Source: Bifidobacterium breve (GTDB lineage: Bacteria > Actinomycetota > Actinomycetes > S36-B12 > UBA5976). Taken from it: 25,322 nucleotides of DNA. The notes under the pieces were generated by a model. It searched no databases and was not told the DNA's origin. It saw only the letters and a program-made list of their open reading frames with translations. The position numbers and the translations under genes were made by a program. Positions 15,377-21,895 of this stretch are shown here, piece by piece. The stretch covers positions 1 through 25,322 of the forward strand of contig CAMATO010000005.1 in assembly GCA_945861165.1 (NCBI GenBank), read 5' to 3'. Position 1 is the stretch's first letter; the number at the start of each line of letters is the position of its first letter.

Positions 15377-15834
15377 TTGACTGTTATGGCTGTTTTGTCA
15401 GTACGGCGCAACAACGTTGTTGCCACATCAGTTAAAACCACTGGATCAATAGGCATGGGCACAACACCTTCAGCTTTTGACCATGTCGCTAACCAAGCAT
15501 CTTGTGATCTTTGAATTAAAACAATTATTGGTGGGCAATTAAATACTTCATCTTTGGCGTTTCGAGCAATGCCCATGCCCCCAGCTGGAGCAGCTTCGCC
15601 ATCAAGGATTGCTAAATCAATATTTCCTGACTTAAGTTCTCTTTTCACAACAGGTTCTGTTGCTACTTGAATGAATTCAATTTTGGCTAAATCTTTGGCA
15701 GGTCTTCTACCTAAACCGGTCATGACCGCATCGCGAATTCGACGATCATCTGAATAAACCAGCACTCTGAGTTCGTGCGCTTGTGAATTTGTATCGGTCA
15801 CGAGTGTAACCTTAGTCATACCTAGTGCGCCCAC
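15373..15834 (-). CDS. Receiver-like protein, probably non-canonical response regulator fold
   Basis: A 153-residue protein with a CheY-like pattern: ELRVLVYSDDRRIRDAVMTGL (acidic pair on strand 1, about residues 21-41), IDLAILDGEAAPAGG (candidate phospho-acceptor Asp, near residue 78), then PPIIVLIQRSQDAW and VVPMPIDPVVLTDVA. The conserved Thr/Ser after strand 4 and the Lys of the KP motif after strand 5 are not evident (IQRSQ, PMPIDP). It may therefore not be controlled by ordinary phosphorylation. No output domain is present. It lies divergent from ctaE and overlaps trpD by four bases. The GTG start has GGGGG 8 nt upstream; ATG 15819 is an alternative. The partner and role are unknown. Confidence 0.65.
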   Translation of the reverse strand: MGALGMTKVTLVTDTNSQAHELRVLVYSDDRRIRDAVMTGLGRRPAKDLAKIEFIQVATEPVVKRELKSGNIDLAILDGEAAPAGGMGIARNAKDEVFNCPPIIVLIQRSQDAWLATWSKAEGVVPMPIDPVVLTDVATTLLRRTDKTAITVK

Positions 15835-15872
15835 GCACTTTTCCCCCGTTAATACAGTGACAGAATAGAAAC

Positions 15873-16463
15873 ATGTCGACCGCCACTCTTTCTAACCAAA
15901 GAATCAATCGCCCCAACATGACTGCCATTGGCACCATTGTTTGGCTCTCAAGTGAGTTGATGTTTTTCGCAGCACTTTTTGCAATGTATTTCACTTTGCG
16001 TGCGGTTAATCCAGATATTTGGAAACTTGAAACAGAAATGTTAAACATTCCTTTTTCAGGTGCCAACACCACCGTTTTAGTTTTGAGTTCTGTAACTGCC
16101 CAATTAGGAGTATTTGCAGCTGAACGTGGTGACAAAGAACGGTTAAGACTTTGGTTTATCACAACTTTCTTAATGGGAGCATTCTTCGTGGGCGGACAAG
16201 CTTACGAGTATTCAGAATTAGTGCTTGAGGGTTTAACTATCTCTTCTTCCCCATTTGGATCAGTGTTCTATATAACTACAGGTTTTCACGCCCTGCATGT
16301 GACTGGCGGTTTAGTAGCATTTCTGTTTGTCTTAGCCAGAAGTTATGTGCGACCAAAAATGACGCAAGGATTAGCAACATCAGCAGTGGTGACTTCTTAC
16401 TACTGGCATTTTGTGGACGTGGTGTGGATCGGTCTTTTTGCAACTATTTACTTAGTGAAATAA
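15873..16463 (+). CDS. ctaE: Cytochrome c oxidase subunit III (aa3 type)
   Basis: A 196-residue membrane protein with five transmembrane segments, the short form of COX3 found in actinobacteria. Typical segments are IGTIVWLSSELMFFAALFAMY (first helix), FYITTGFHALHVTGGL (helix with His residues) and SYYWHFVDVVWIGLF at the C-terminus. It is the accessory subunit of the terminal oxidase that, in actinobacteria, forms a supercomplex with the bc1-type complex encoded just downstream. The catalytic subunits I and II are not in the window. The ATG has no ribosome-binding site, and only 38 bases separate it from the divergent receiver-like gene, so a short-leader or leaderless start is likely. Confidence 0.95.
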   Translation: MSTATLSNQRINRPNMTAIGTIVWLSSELMFFAALFAMYFTLRAVNPDIWKLETEMLNIPFSGANTTVLVLSSVTAQLGVFAAERGDKERLRLWFITTFLMGAFFVGGQAYEYSELVLEGLTISSSPFGSVFYITTGFHALHVTGGLVAFLFVLARSYVRPKMTQGLATSAVVTSYYWHFVDVVWIGLFATIYLVK

Positions 16464-16475
16464 GGATAAATCAAA

Positions 16476-17261
16476 TTGGCAAAGTTTAGAAGAAACAGAT
16501 TTGCTTCAGTGCTTGTGTTGTTCTTTGCACTGGGATTGGTTTCAATTGGTTTTACTGGAATAAACAAATTAGTTACACCAGCTGCTGCCAAAATTGGCAG
16601 TGAAGAAACTTTAGTTGATAAAGGTTCAGCATTATTTGCTGAAGGCTGTTCTACTTGTCATGGACTCAATGGTCAAGGAACAAGTGATGGTCCAACACTT
16701 GCTGGAGTGGGTGCGGCTGCTGTTCATTTCCAAGTTTCAACAGGACGTATGCCTATGGCAGCACCCGGTGCTCAAGTTATGCGCAAAAAACCAAGTTATA
16801 ACGAAGCAGAAACTCTTGCGTTAGCTGCCCACATTGCCACATTTGGTCCAGGCCCTGCAATTCCAAGTGCAGAACAAGTCAATGAATGGCAAAACGCAAG
16901 TCTTGCTGAAGGTGGCGAATTATTTAGAACAAATTGCGCCCAATGCCACAACTTTGCAGGATCTGGTGGAGCGCTAACAAACGGAAAATATGCGCCAAGT
17001 CTTGGTCTAGCAACACCATTACAAATCTATGAAGCCATGATCACAGGTCCGCAATCAATGCCAATTTTTAGCGACAAAACTTTAACCCCAGAATCAAAAG
17101 CTGCGATCATTAGATACATCCAAGAATTAAATAAATCAGAGAATCCTGGCGGTATGGATTTGGGCAGAGTTGGTCCAGTAACCGAAGGTTTAGTTCTATG
17201 GATTGTTGGTTTGGGATCATTAATAATTTTTGCAGTGTGGATAGGAGCACGAGTTAGATGA
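16476..17261 (+). CDS. qcrC: Diheme cytochrome c subunit of the cytochrome bc1 complex
   Basis: A 261-residue protein with an N-terminal membrane segment (about residues 11-28), two haem c motifs, CSTCH (residues 58-62) and CAQCH (154-158), and a C-terminal transmembrane helix (about 236-256). Candidate axial methionines lie in GRMPMAAPG and PQSMPIF. The diheme QcrC of actinobacteria passes electrons directly from the Rieske centre to the aa3 oxidase and replaces a soluble cytochrome c. The start is TTG at 16476, with AAGGAT about 9 nt upstream. It is 12 bases after ctaE and overlaps qcrA by four bases (ATGA), so the block is one operon. Confidence 0.96.
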   Translation: MAKFRRNRFASVLVLFFALGLVSIGFTGINKLVTPAAAKIGSEETLVDKGSALFAEGCSTCHGLNGQGTSDGPTLAGVGAAAVHFQVSTGRMPMAAPGAQVMRKKPSYNEAETLALAAHIATFGPGPAIPSAEQVNEWQNASLAEGGELFRTNCAQCHNFAGSGGALTNGKYAPSLGLATPLQIYEAMITGPQSMPIFSDKTLTPESKAAIIRYIQELNKSENPGGMDLGRVGPVTEGLVLWIVGLGSLIIFAVWIGARVR

Positions 17262-18325
17262 CAAATAAATTTGATATCAATAACACTTTTGATCCTGATA
17301 AAGAAGATCAGGCCCCCAAGATTTCCAAAGAAATTACCACCAAACTTCCCACCGCTGCCAAAGGTGTCGATCACTACTTAAGAAGAACAGATACGGATCC
17401 AAAAGCTGCTAGAAGAGCTGAAATTCAAGTGGCAACACTTTTTGGTGCATCATCTTTCTTCACCCTAGTTTTCTTGGTGTCTTTCGTAGCAATTCCTAGA
17501 GAAAAGAAAATTGCTGTTTCACTAATTGGGGTAACGGGTGGTCAAAACTTAGTGCTGGGCGTTTCTTTTGGTTTCGCAATTTTATTAATTGGAATAGGTG
17601 CCATTCACTGGGCTAAGAAATTAATGTCTGATGTGGAAGTAGTGCAAGAACGAAAAGAAATAAAACCAGCAGATGACGTGCAACAAGAAGCACTGGATGC
17701 TTTTCGAGTTGGCGCTGAAGAATCTGGCATAGGTCAAAGAAAACTTATTAGAAGATCTCTTCTAGGAGCTCTAGCTTTATTCCCACTGCCCTTTGTAGTG
17801 ATGTTAAGAGATTTAGGCCCTTCCCCTAAAGGTGAATTAAGAGAAACCGCTTGGGAAGAAGATTTACACATTGTTACTGACATTACTTACCAAAAAATTA
17901 GACCTGAAGATATTCCGGTGGGAAACCTCGTTTCTGCCATGCCGGAAAACATCTTGGAAATCCAAGAAGAGGAACAAAACCTCAACGAACGCGGCAAATC
18001 AGCTATTTTATTGGTTCGCATGCGCCCTGAGGAAATAAAAAGCCAACAAGGACCAGATTGGGACTACCAAGGCATCGTTGCTTACTCGAAAATTTGTACT
18101 CATGTGGGCTGTCCAATTGCGCTTTATGAACAAAGGACCCATCATTTATTATGTCCCTGTCATCAGTCGACTTTTGACCTAGCTGACTCAGGACAGCCAA
18201 TTTTTGGACCTGCAGCAAGAAGATTGCCGCAGTTAGCAATAACGGTGGACGAAGAGGGATACCTCATCGCTCGCCAAGGATTTCAAGAACCGGTTGGACC
18301 AAGTTTCTGGGAGCGTGGAGCATGA
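17258..18325 (+). CDS. qcrA: Rieske iron-sulfur subunit of the cytochrome bc1 complex
   Basis: A 355-residue protein with the actinobacterial layout: a long N-terminal region holding three transmembrane segments (about residues 68-85, 100-125, 165-185) and a C-terminal Rieske domain. The 2Fe-2S ligands are visible in CTHVGC (Cys280, His282) and CPCH (Cys299, His302); Cys285 and Cys301 can form the conserved disulfide. It takes electrons from menaquinol at the Qo site of cytochrome b and passes them to QcrC. The start overlaps the qcrC stop codon (ATGA), and the end overlaps qcrB the same way, so stoichiometric translation is likely. Confidence 0.95.
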   Translation: MTNKFDINNTFDPDKEDQAPKISKEITTKLPTAAKGVDHYLRRTDTDPKAARRAEIQVATLFGASSFFTLVFLVSFVAIPREKKIAVSLIGVTGGQNLVLGVSFGFAILLIGIGAIHWAKKLMSDVEVVQERKEIKPADDVQQEALDAFRVGAEESGIGQRKLIRRSLLGALALFPLPFVVMLRDLGPSPKGELRETAWEEDLHIVTDITYQKIRPEDIPVGNLVSAMPENILEIQEEEQNLNERGKSAILLVRMRPEEIKSQQGPDWDYQGIVAYSKICTHVGCPIALYEQRTHHLLCPCHQSTFDLADSGQPIFGPAARRLPQLAITVDEEGYLIARQGFQEPVGPSFWERGA

Positions 18326-20001
18326 GTAACACAACAACAAGTAAGAAAACCCCTGCTGCATATAACTATGTAGATAGCAGAGTCGGATTTTCTGCAGCCT
18401 TAAAAAGAAATCTCCGCAAAGTGTTTCCTGATCATTGGTCTTTCATGCTTGGTGAAATTGCACTGTATTCATTCATCATTTTGTTATTAACCGGAACTTT
18501 CTTAACCCTTTGGTACAAACCATCTATGACTGAAGTCATTTATAACGGTTCATATATTCCTTTAAAAGGAATCCCGATGAGTGAAGCTTATGCTTCAACT
18601 TTAGAAATTTCATTTGATGTTCGTGGTGGAATGCTCTTGAGACAAATACATCACTGGGCTGCGTTGTTCTTTATCGCTGCAATGGTTGTGCACTTGTTAA
18701 GAGTTTTCTTCACCGGTGCTTTCAGAAAACCTCGTGAATTCAACTGGCTGCTAGGGCTGGCCTTATTAACACTCGGACTTTTGGCAGGCTTTTCTGGTTA
18801 CTCATTGCCAGATGATTTACTTTCAGGAATTGGCTTAAAGATTGCTTCAGGAATTATTCAAGCGATTCCAGTTATCGGAACATGGGCTTTATATTTCCTT
18901 TTCGGTGGAGAATTCCCGGGCACAGAGATAATTCCGCGCCTTTACTCAATACATATTTTGTTAATTCCAGGTGCAATTTTGGCCTTGGTGACTGCACATT
19001 TATTACTTGTCTGGACTCAAAAACATACCCAATATCCAGGTCCAGGTAGAACTGAAAAAAATGTAGTCGGTTATCCATTGCTACCGGTTTACACCGCTAA
19101 AGCTGGTGGATTCTTCTTCATCGTTTTTGGTGTCACAACTTTATTAGGCGCACTTGTTGCTATTAACCCAATTTGGTTATACGGACCATTTACCCCAGAT
19201 CAAGTAACAGCTGGTTCACAACCTGATTGGTACATCGGATTCTTAGAAGGTTCACTTCGAGTGATGCCTGCAATAGAATTCAATATTTTCAATACTTGGA
19301 CATTTTCACCAAACATTTTAATTCCAGCATTAATTCTGCCTGGCTTAATGTTTGTACTTATGGGTGCTTATCCATTTATTGAAAGTTGGATCACTGGAGA
19401 TAAAAGAGAACACAATTTGCTAGATCGTCCAAGAAATGCGCCAACCAGAACTGCCCTTGGCACAATGTCTTTAACTTTCTACATTTTGTTATGGATTGGT
19501 GGCGGAAACGACATCATTGCGACAACTTTTAATCTCTCAATTAATTCAATTACTTACTTTATGAGAGTAGCCCTAATAGCACTTCCCCCACTGGTATTTA
19601 TAGCTACCAAAAGAATTTGCTTAGGGTTACAAAGAAAAGATCTAGAAATGTTGTTACATGGAAAAGAAACCGGCCGAATTCTTAGACTTCCAGACGGTGG
19701 ATTCGTAGAAGTTCACCAACCAGTTAGTGAAGCAGAATTACCAAAACTGCTTGCCCGTGAAACTTATCCGGTGTGGGAACTGCCACAAAAAGTTGATGCT
19801 AACGGAATTAAAACACCTCACTATCACCGCCAAATGTTGAAAGCCAGAATAAGTGCCTGGTGGACCAAAGGTGATTTGCCAATTCCAAGTGCGAAAGAAA
19901 TTCAAGCTGGTCAACATCATGCCTATGAAGCCTTAGAGCAGGCTAGTGAATTTGGGGTTAAACCAGGTAAAGAAGAAATCGTTTCTGCAACAAATCATTA
20001 A
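18322..20001 (+). CDS. qcrB: Cytochrome b subunit of the cytochrome bc1 complex
   Basis: A 559-residue cytochrome b with eight or more transmembrane helices and a C-terminal cytoplasmic extension, longer than mitochondrial cytochrome b (about 380) as in other actinobacteria. Haem-ligand histidines are in LRQIHHW and VVHLLRVFF (about residues 109-130) and in YSIHILLIPGAILALVTAHLLLVW (about 210-233). The Qo-site motif appears as PDWYIG (about 302-307), the actinobacterial form of PEWY. It oxidises menaquinol in the membrane. The gene overlaps qcrA by four bases and is followed within 10 bases by a very strong terminator, so it ends the ctaE-qcrCAB operon. Confidence 0.96.
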   Translation: MSNTTTSKKTPAAYNYVDSRVGFSAALKRNLRKVFPDHWSFMLGEIALYSFIILLLTGTFLTLWYKPSMTEVIYNGSYIPLKGIPMSEAYASTLEISFDVRGGMLLRQIHHWAALFFIAAMVVHLLRVFFTGAFRKPREFNWLLGLALLTLGLLAGFSGYSLPDDLLSGIGLKIASGIIQAIPVIGTWALYFLFGGEFPGTEIIPRLYSIHILLIPGAILALVTAHLLLVWTQKHTQYPGPGRTEKNVVGYPLLPVYTAKAGGFFFIVFGVTTLLGALVAINPIWLYGPFTPDQVTAGSQPDWYIGFLEGSLRVMPAIEFNIFNTWTFSPNILIPALILPGLMFVLMGAYPFIESWITGDKREHNLLDRPRNAPTRTALGTMSLTFYILLWIGGGNDIIATTFNLSINSITYFMRVALIALPPLVFIATKRICLGLQRKDLEMLLHGKETGRILRLPDGGFVEVHQPVSEAELPKLLARETYPVWELPQKVDANGIKTPHYHRQMLKARISAWWTKGDLPIPSAKEIQAGQHHAYEALEQASEFGVKPGKEEIVSATNH

Positions 20002-20007
20002 ATAGTT

Positions 20008-20051
20008 AAATAAATAAAGCCCCAACACAAACGTTGGGGCTTTATTTATTT
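20008..20051. terminator. Bidirectional intrinsic terminator with a perfect 19-bp stem
   Basis: AAATAAATAAAGCCCCAAC (20008-20026) and its exact reverse complement (20033-20051) enclose a 6-nt loop ACAAAC. The GC-rich core is preceded by an A-rich arm and followed by a T-rich arm, so it can terminate transcripts in both directions: qcrB on the + strand and the secreted-protein gene on the - strand. Confidence 0.92.
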
Positions 20052-20055
20052 CTGT

Positions 20056-20436
20056 TTAGGAGACTGGTCTTACGGGCTTGGTTGGTTTAACTCCAAGTTG
20101 AGCAATACCTGCATCTCTTGTTGACTTGGCAGAATCCATGGCAGTTTTAAATGCTAATTTGGCTGCATCGATCTTTGTTTCATCTGTACCAGCAGCGGTT
20201 AACGCTGCAGTTTTTGTTGCAATTGCACTGGCTTTTGTGGTTGCAAAAGTTGCTTTAATTGCAGCTTTAGATGCTTTATATGTTGTAATACTTGCTTTGA
20301 ACGCAGTTACCTGAGTTTTGTATTGAGCTAGTGCTGCTTGAGTTGAATCATCGACTGCCATTGCTGCAGTTGAAGATGTGCCTAATACAAGTGCTGAAAC
20401 CACGATTGCTGACTTGATTCGGTTTGATAACTTCAT
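20056..20436 (-). CDS. Small secreted Ala/Lys/Thr-rich helical protein of unknown function
   Basis: A 126-residue protein with a clear signal peptide (basic N-terminus, hydrophobic SAIVVSALVLG, cleavage after AMA at about residue 27). The mature part is about 100 residues of Ala, Lys, Thr and Ser in an almost uninterrupted helix-forming pattern with repeated KAS/KAT units, and a short Pro-rich tail (KPTKPVRP). It has no cysteine and no lipobox. It may be an envelope-associated coiled coil binding anionic polymers, but that is inference. A good ribosome-binding site (AAAGG, about 5 nt before ATG) lies in one arm of an inverted repeat. Real gene status is supported by the signal peptide, the ribosome-binding site and its own terminator. 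Confidence 0.75.
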   Translation of the reverse strand: MKLSNRIKSAIVVSALVLGTSSTAAMAVDDSTQAALAQYKTQVTAFKASITTYKASKAAIKATFATTKASAIATKTAALTAAGTDETKIDAAKLAFKTAMDSAKSTRDAGIAQLGVKPTKPVRPVS

Positions 20437-20443
20437 CAGAGCC

Positions 20444-20490
20444 TTTCTGTTAGAAAGAGAAGAATTTCTTTTCCTTCACTAACAGGAAAG
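20444..20490 (-). promoter_or_regulatory. 5' leader inverted repeat that can pair with the ribosome-binding site
   Basis: TTTCTGTTAG (20444-20453) and CTAACAGGAAAG (20479-20490) form an inverted repeat with one bulged base. The gene-proximal arm contains most of the AAAGG Shine-Dalgarno sequence of the secreted-protein gene, so folding could limit its translation. Alternatively it may be a DNA operator. Whether the arm lies inside the transcript depends on an unmapped start site. Confidence 0.35.
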
Positions 20491-20511
20491 TGGTTTATTC
20501 TGGGGATTACT

Positions 20512-20682
20512 TCAAATCTGACTGGGAGTTGTCTGGGAATTAAATTCTTGAATTGGGTGACCTGCACATCTATCTTGAGGGGCCACTCCTTGGAGTGCTT
20601 CTTCTATGTGATCCCCACAACCAGAATAGGTAGCTTTGCCACAAATTCGACAGCTTATTTTGCTACAGATCCGAATCACCAT
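20512..20682 (-). CDS. Small zinc-ribbon-like protein (56 aa)
   Basis: A 56-residue protein with the core CRICGKATYSGCGDHIEEAL followed by QGVAPQDRCAGHP. CxxCGK-x-T-(Y/W)-SGCG-x-H-(I/V)-(E)-x-AL-x-GV is a short conserved pattern I recognise from actinobacterial and proteobacterial small proteins of unknown function. The cysteines and histidine could bind one zinc. The start is set at ATG 20682, close to the motif; an upstream GTG (20715) would add 11 residues of non-conserved sequence. The C-terminal 15 residues are polar and probably disordered. It lies 43 bases downstream of the LysM gene on the same strand, so it may share that gene's SOS-controlled transcript. Confidence 0.65.
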   Translation of the reverse strand: MVIRICSKISCRICGKATYSGCGDHIEEALQGVAPQDRCAGHPIQEFNSQTTPSQI

Positions 20683-20725
20683 TTCGCAGTATTTTGGTTG
20701 TTGCGAAATCAACACTAACGCTTTG

Positions 20726-21052
20726 TTATGGAACTAGTAAAACCTGTCCAGCGTAAACATCTATTCCCTCAAGCACATTTAAATCTTTAATTTGCTCGAT
20801 AACTGCACGCGGGTCAATTTCCGGATTAACCCGCATTGCAATGGTCCATAAAGTTTCTCCTGGAGCAACCACAATTTGAGTTGTAGTCGAATTGGCAGTT
20901 TCGTTTGAGGCTTTAGCACTAGCTGTAGCTAGTCCAACTATGGAAAAAAGTGAGATCGCGAGCATGGCCACAAAGCTCAAGACTGAGACCAGGAAACGAC
21001 CTCTTCGGGTCAAACGAATAGGCGCTACTGCCACGGGTGCCAGGGTTGTCAT
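20726..21052 (-). CDS. LysM-domain membrane protein divergent from lexA, probable SOS cell-division inhibitor
   Basis: A 108-residue protein with a basic cytoplasmic N-terminus, one transmembrane segment (FLVSVLSFVAMLAISLFSIVGLA, about residues 20-42) and an extracellular LysM domain (VVAPGETLWTIAMRVNP to YAGQVLLVP, about 62-108). This layout and position match the LysM proteins beside actinobacterial lexA genes, such as mycobacterial ChiZ and corynebacterial DivS, and Bacillus YneA, which block division during DNA damage. The start is ATG 21052, with GAGAGAGG about 5 nt upstream; the longer reading frame would cross the LexA box. A perfect LexA box lies over its promoter. Function is inferred from context and family. 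Confidence 0.85.
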   Translation of the reverse strand: MTTLAPVAVAPIRLTRRGRFLVSVLSFVAMLAISLFSIVGLATASAKASNETANSTTTQIVVAPGETLWTIAMRVNPEIDPRAVIEQIKDLNVLEGIDVYAGQVLLVP

Positions 21053-21065
21053 AAAAGCCTCTCTC

Positions 21066-21081
21066 TCGAACACTTGTTCGA
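21066..21081. promoter_or_regulatory. LexA (SOS) box of the LysM gene
   Basis: TCGAACACTTGTTCGA is a perfect 6-4-6 palindrome matching the actinobacterial/Gram-positive LexA consensus CGAAC-N4-GTTCG. It lies just downstream of, and touches, the -10 of the LysM gene promoter and ends 13 bases before its ATG, so bound LexA would block transcription start. Confidence 0.9.
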
Positions 21082-21110
21082 TTATTGCACACCCTTCCGA
21101 CATTTGGCAA
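21081..21110 (-). promoter_or_regulatory. Candidate promoter of the LysM gene
   Basis: On the - strand, TTGCCA (21105-21110), an 18-nt spacer and AATAAT (21081-21086), preceded by TG as in an extended -10, lie upstream of the LexA box. Both hexamers match the consensus at 5 of 6 positions. Confidence 0.55.
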
Positions 21111-21115
21111 GTTTA

Positions 21116-21146
21116 TTCGAACAGGTGTTTGAAACATCTGTTCGAA
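21116..21146. promoter_or_regulatory. Composite LexA operator of lexA (two overlapping SOS boxes in a 31-bp palindrome)
   Basis: Positions 21118-21131 read CGAACAGGTGTTTG, a full match to the LexA consensus CGAACRNRYGTTYG. Positions 21131-21144, read on the - strand, give CGAACAGATGTTTC, which differs from the consensus only at the last base. The two sites share base 21131, and together form a 31-bp palindrome (15-nt arms, one mismatched pair). The lexA -35 lies at its centre. Confidence 0.85.
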
Positions 21147-21157
21147 TGGGCTACTCT
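21129..21157 (+). promoter_or_regulatory. lexA promoter, probably leaderless
   Basis: TTGAAA (21129-21134) and TACTCT (21152-21157) are spaced by exactly 17 nt. TACTCT is 6 nt before ATG 21164, so the transcript would start at or near the start codon. The -35 lies in the centre of the composite LexA operator, giving a simple basis for autorepression. Confidence 0.6.
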
Positions 21158-21163
21158 AGGGAT

Positions 21164-21856
21164 ATGACAAAAAACAATGTGAGTGAATTACCTGATTCAG
21201 GCCCAGATGGTGATGGTTTAACCGCCCGCCAAAGCCGCATATTAGAAGTAATCGAGGAAGCTGTTCGAGATAGAGGCTTTCCTCCAACCGTTCGTGAGAT
21301 CGCTGAATTAGTAGGCCTGGCCTCCCCCGCATCTGTTGCCCATCAACTTTCAGCCTTAGAAAGAAAAGGTTTCATTAAAAGAGATCCAAATTCTCCTCGA
21401 GCCATTGATGTGATGATGCCTTCCAAATCTGGAGTTGAGATTGATGGTCTTGTGGGCGGATTAAGTAATGAACAAACACCCGATGCAGCTTTTGTGCCAT
21501 TGCTTGGACGCATCGCTGCTGGTGGACCAATCTTGGCTGAAGAATCAATTGAAGCTGTTTATCCATTGCCTAGAGAACTAGTTGGTAATGGTGAATTATT
21601 TATGCTCACAGTTGTGGGTGACTCAATGATTGATGCCGCAATTTGTCATGGTGACAAAGTTGTTGTTAAGAAACAAGATGATGCCCAAAATGGTGACATT
21701 GTGGCAGCCCTTCTTGGAGACGAAGCAACTGTTAAAACTTTAAAGCGTCAAGATGGACATGTTTGGTTAATGCCCTCAAATCCTGATTATGAACCAATTA
21801 ACGGTGATGATGCCAAGATTCTTGGTCGTGTAGTTACTGTGATGAGAAAGCTTTAA
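21164..21856 (+). CDS. lexA: LexA repressor (SOS regulator, self-cleaving)
   Basis: A 230-residue LexA. The N-terminal winged helix (residues about 20-85) includes LTARQSRILEVIEE and GFPPTVREIAELVGLASPAS. The C-terminal peptidase domain has the cleavage site Ala119-Gly120 in RIAAGGPILAEE, catalytic Ser154 in VGDSMIDAAI, and catalytic Lys191 in ATVKTLKR. It represses DNA-damage genes, and RecA filaments trigger its self-cleavage. Two overlapping LexA boxes cover its own promoter and a third controls the divergent LysM gene. The start is ATG 21164; a longer reading frame from an upstream TTG (21074) crosses the operators and adds no conserved sequence. A leaderless start is likely. Confidence 0.95.
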   Translation: MTKNNVSELPDSGPDGDGLTARQSRILEVIEEAVRDRGFPPTVREIAELVGLASPASVAHQLSALERKGFIKRDPNSPRAIDVMMPSKSGVEIDGLVGGLSNEQTPDAAFVPLLGRIAAGGPILAEESIEAVYPLPRELVGNGELFMLTVVGDSMIDAAICHGDKVVVKKQDDAQNGDIVAALLGDEATVKTLKRQDGHVWLMPSNPDYEPINGDDAKILGRVVTVMRKL

Positions 21857-21883
21857 TTAGTTCTTAATCTGCGTTACAGCACT

Positions 21884-21889
21884 TAAGAT
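21884..21889 (+). promoter_or_regulatory. Candidate -10 (TAAGAT) of the UbiA-family gene
   Basis: TAAGAT lies 6 nt before ATG 21896, matching the leaderless spacing seen at lexA and cobU. The -35 region (TTCTTA at 21861) is poor. It supports ATG 21896 over the GTG three bases upstream. Confidence 0.3.
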
Positions 21890-21895
21890 GGCGTG

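Noticed and set aside
15812..16162. 116-residue open frame on the - strand over the ctaE start
   Set aside because: It lies opposite clearly conserved cytochrome oxidase subunit III sequence and has no recognisable domain; it is a shadow frame.
20126..20314. 62-residue Ala/Val-rich hydrophobic frame on the + strand
   Set aside because: It is the antisense image of the low-complexity Ala/Lys/Thr protein; its hydrophobicity follows from the repeated codons.
21074..21163. N-terminal extension of lexA from a TTG codon
   Set aside because: It would translate through the LexA operators and promoter; the conserved protein and the -10 spacing support ATG 21164.
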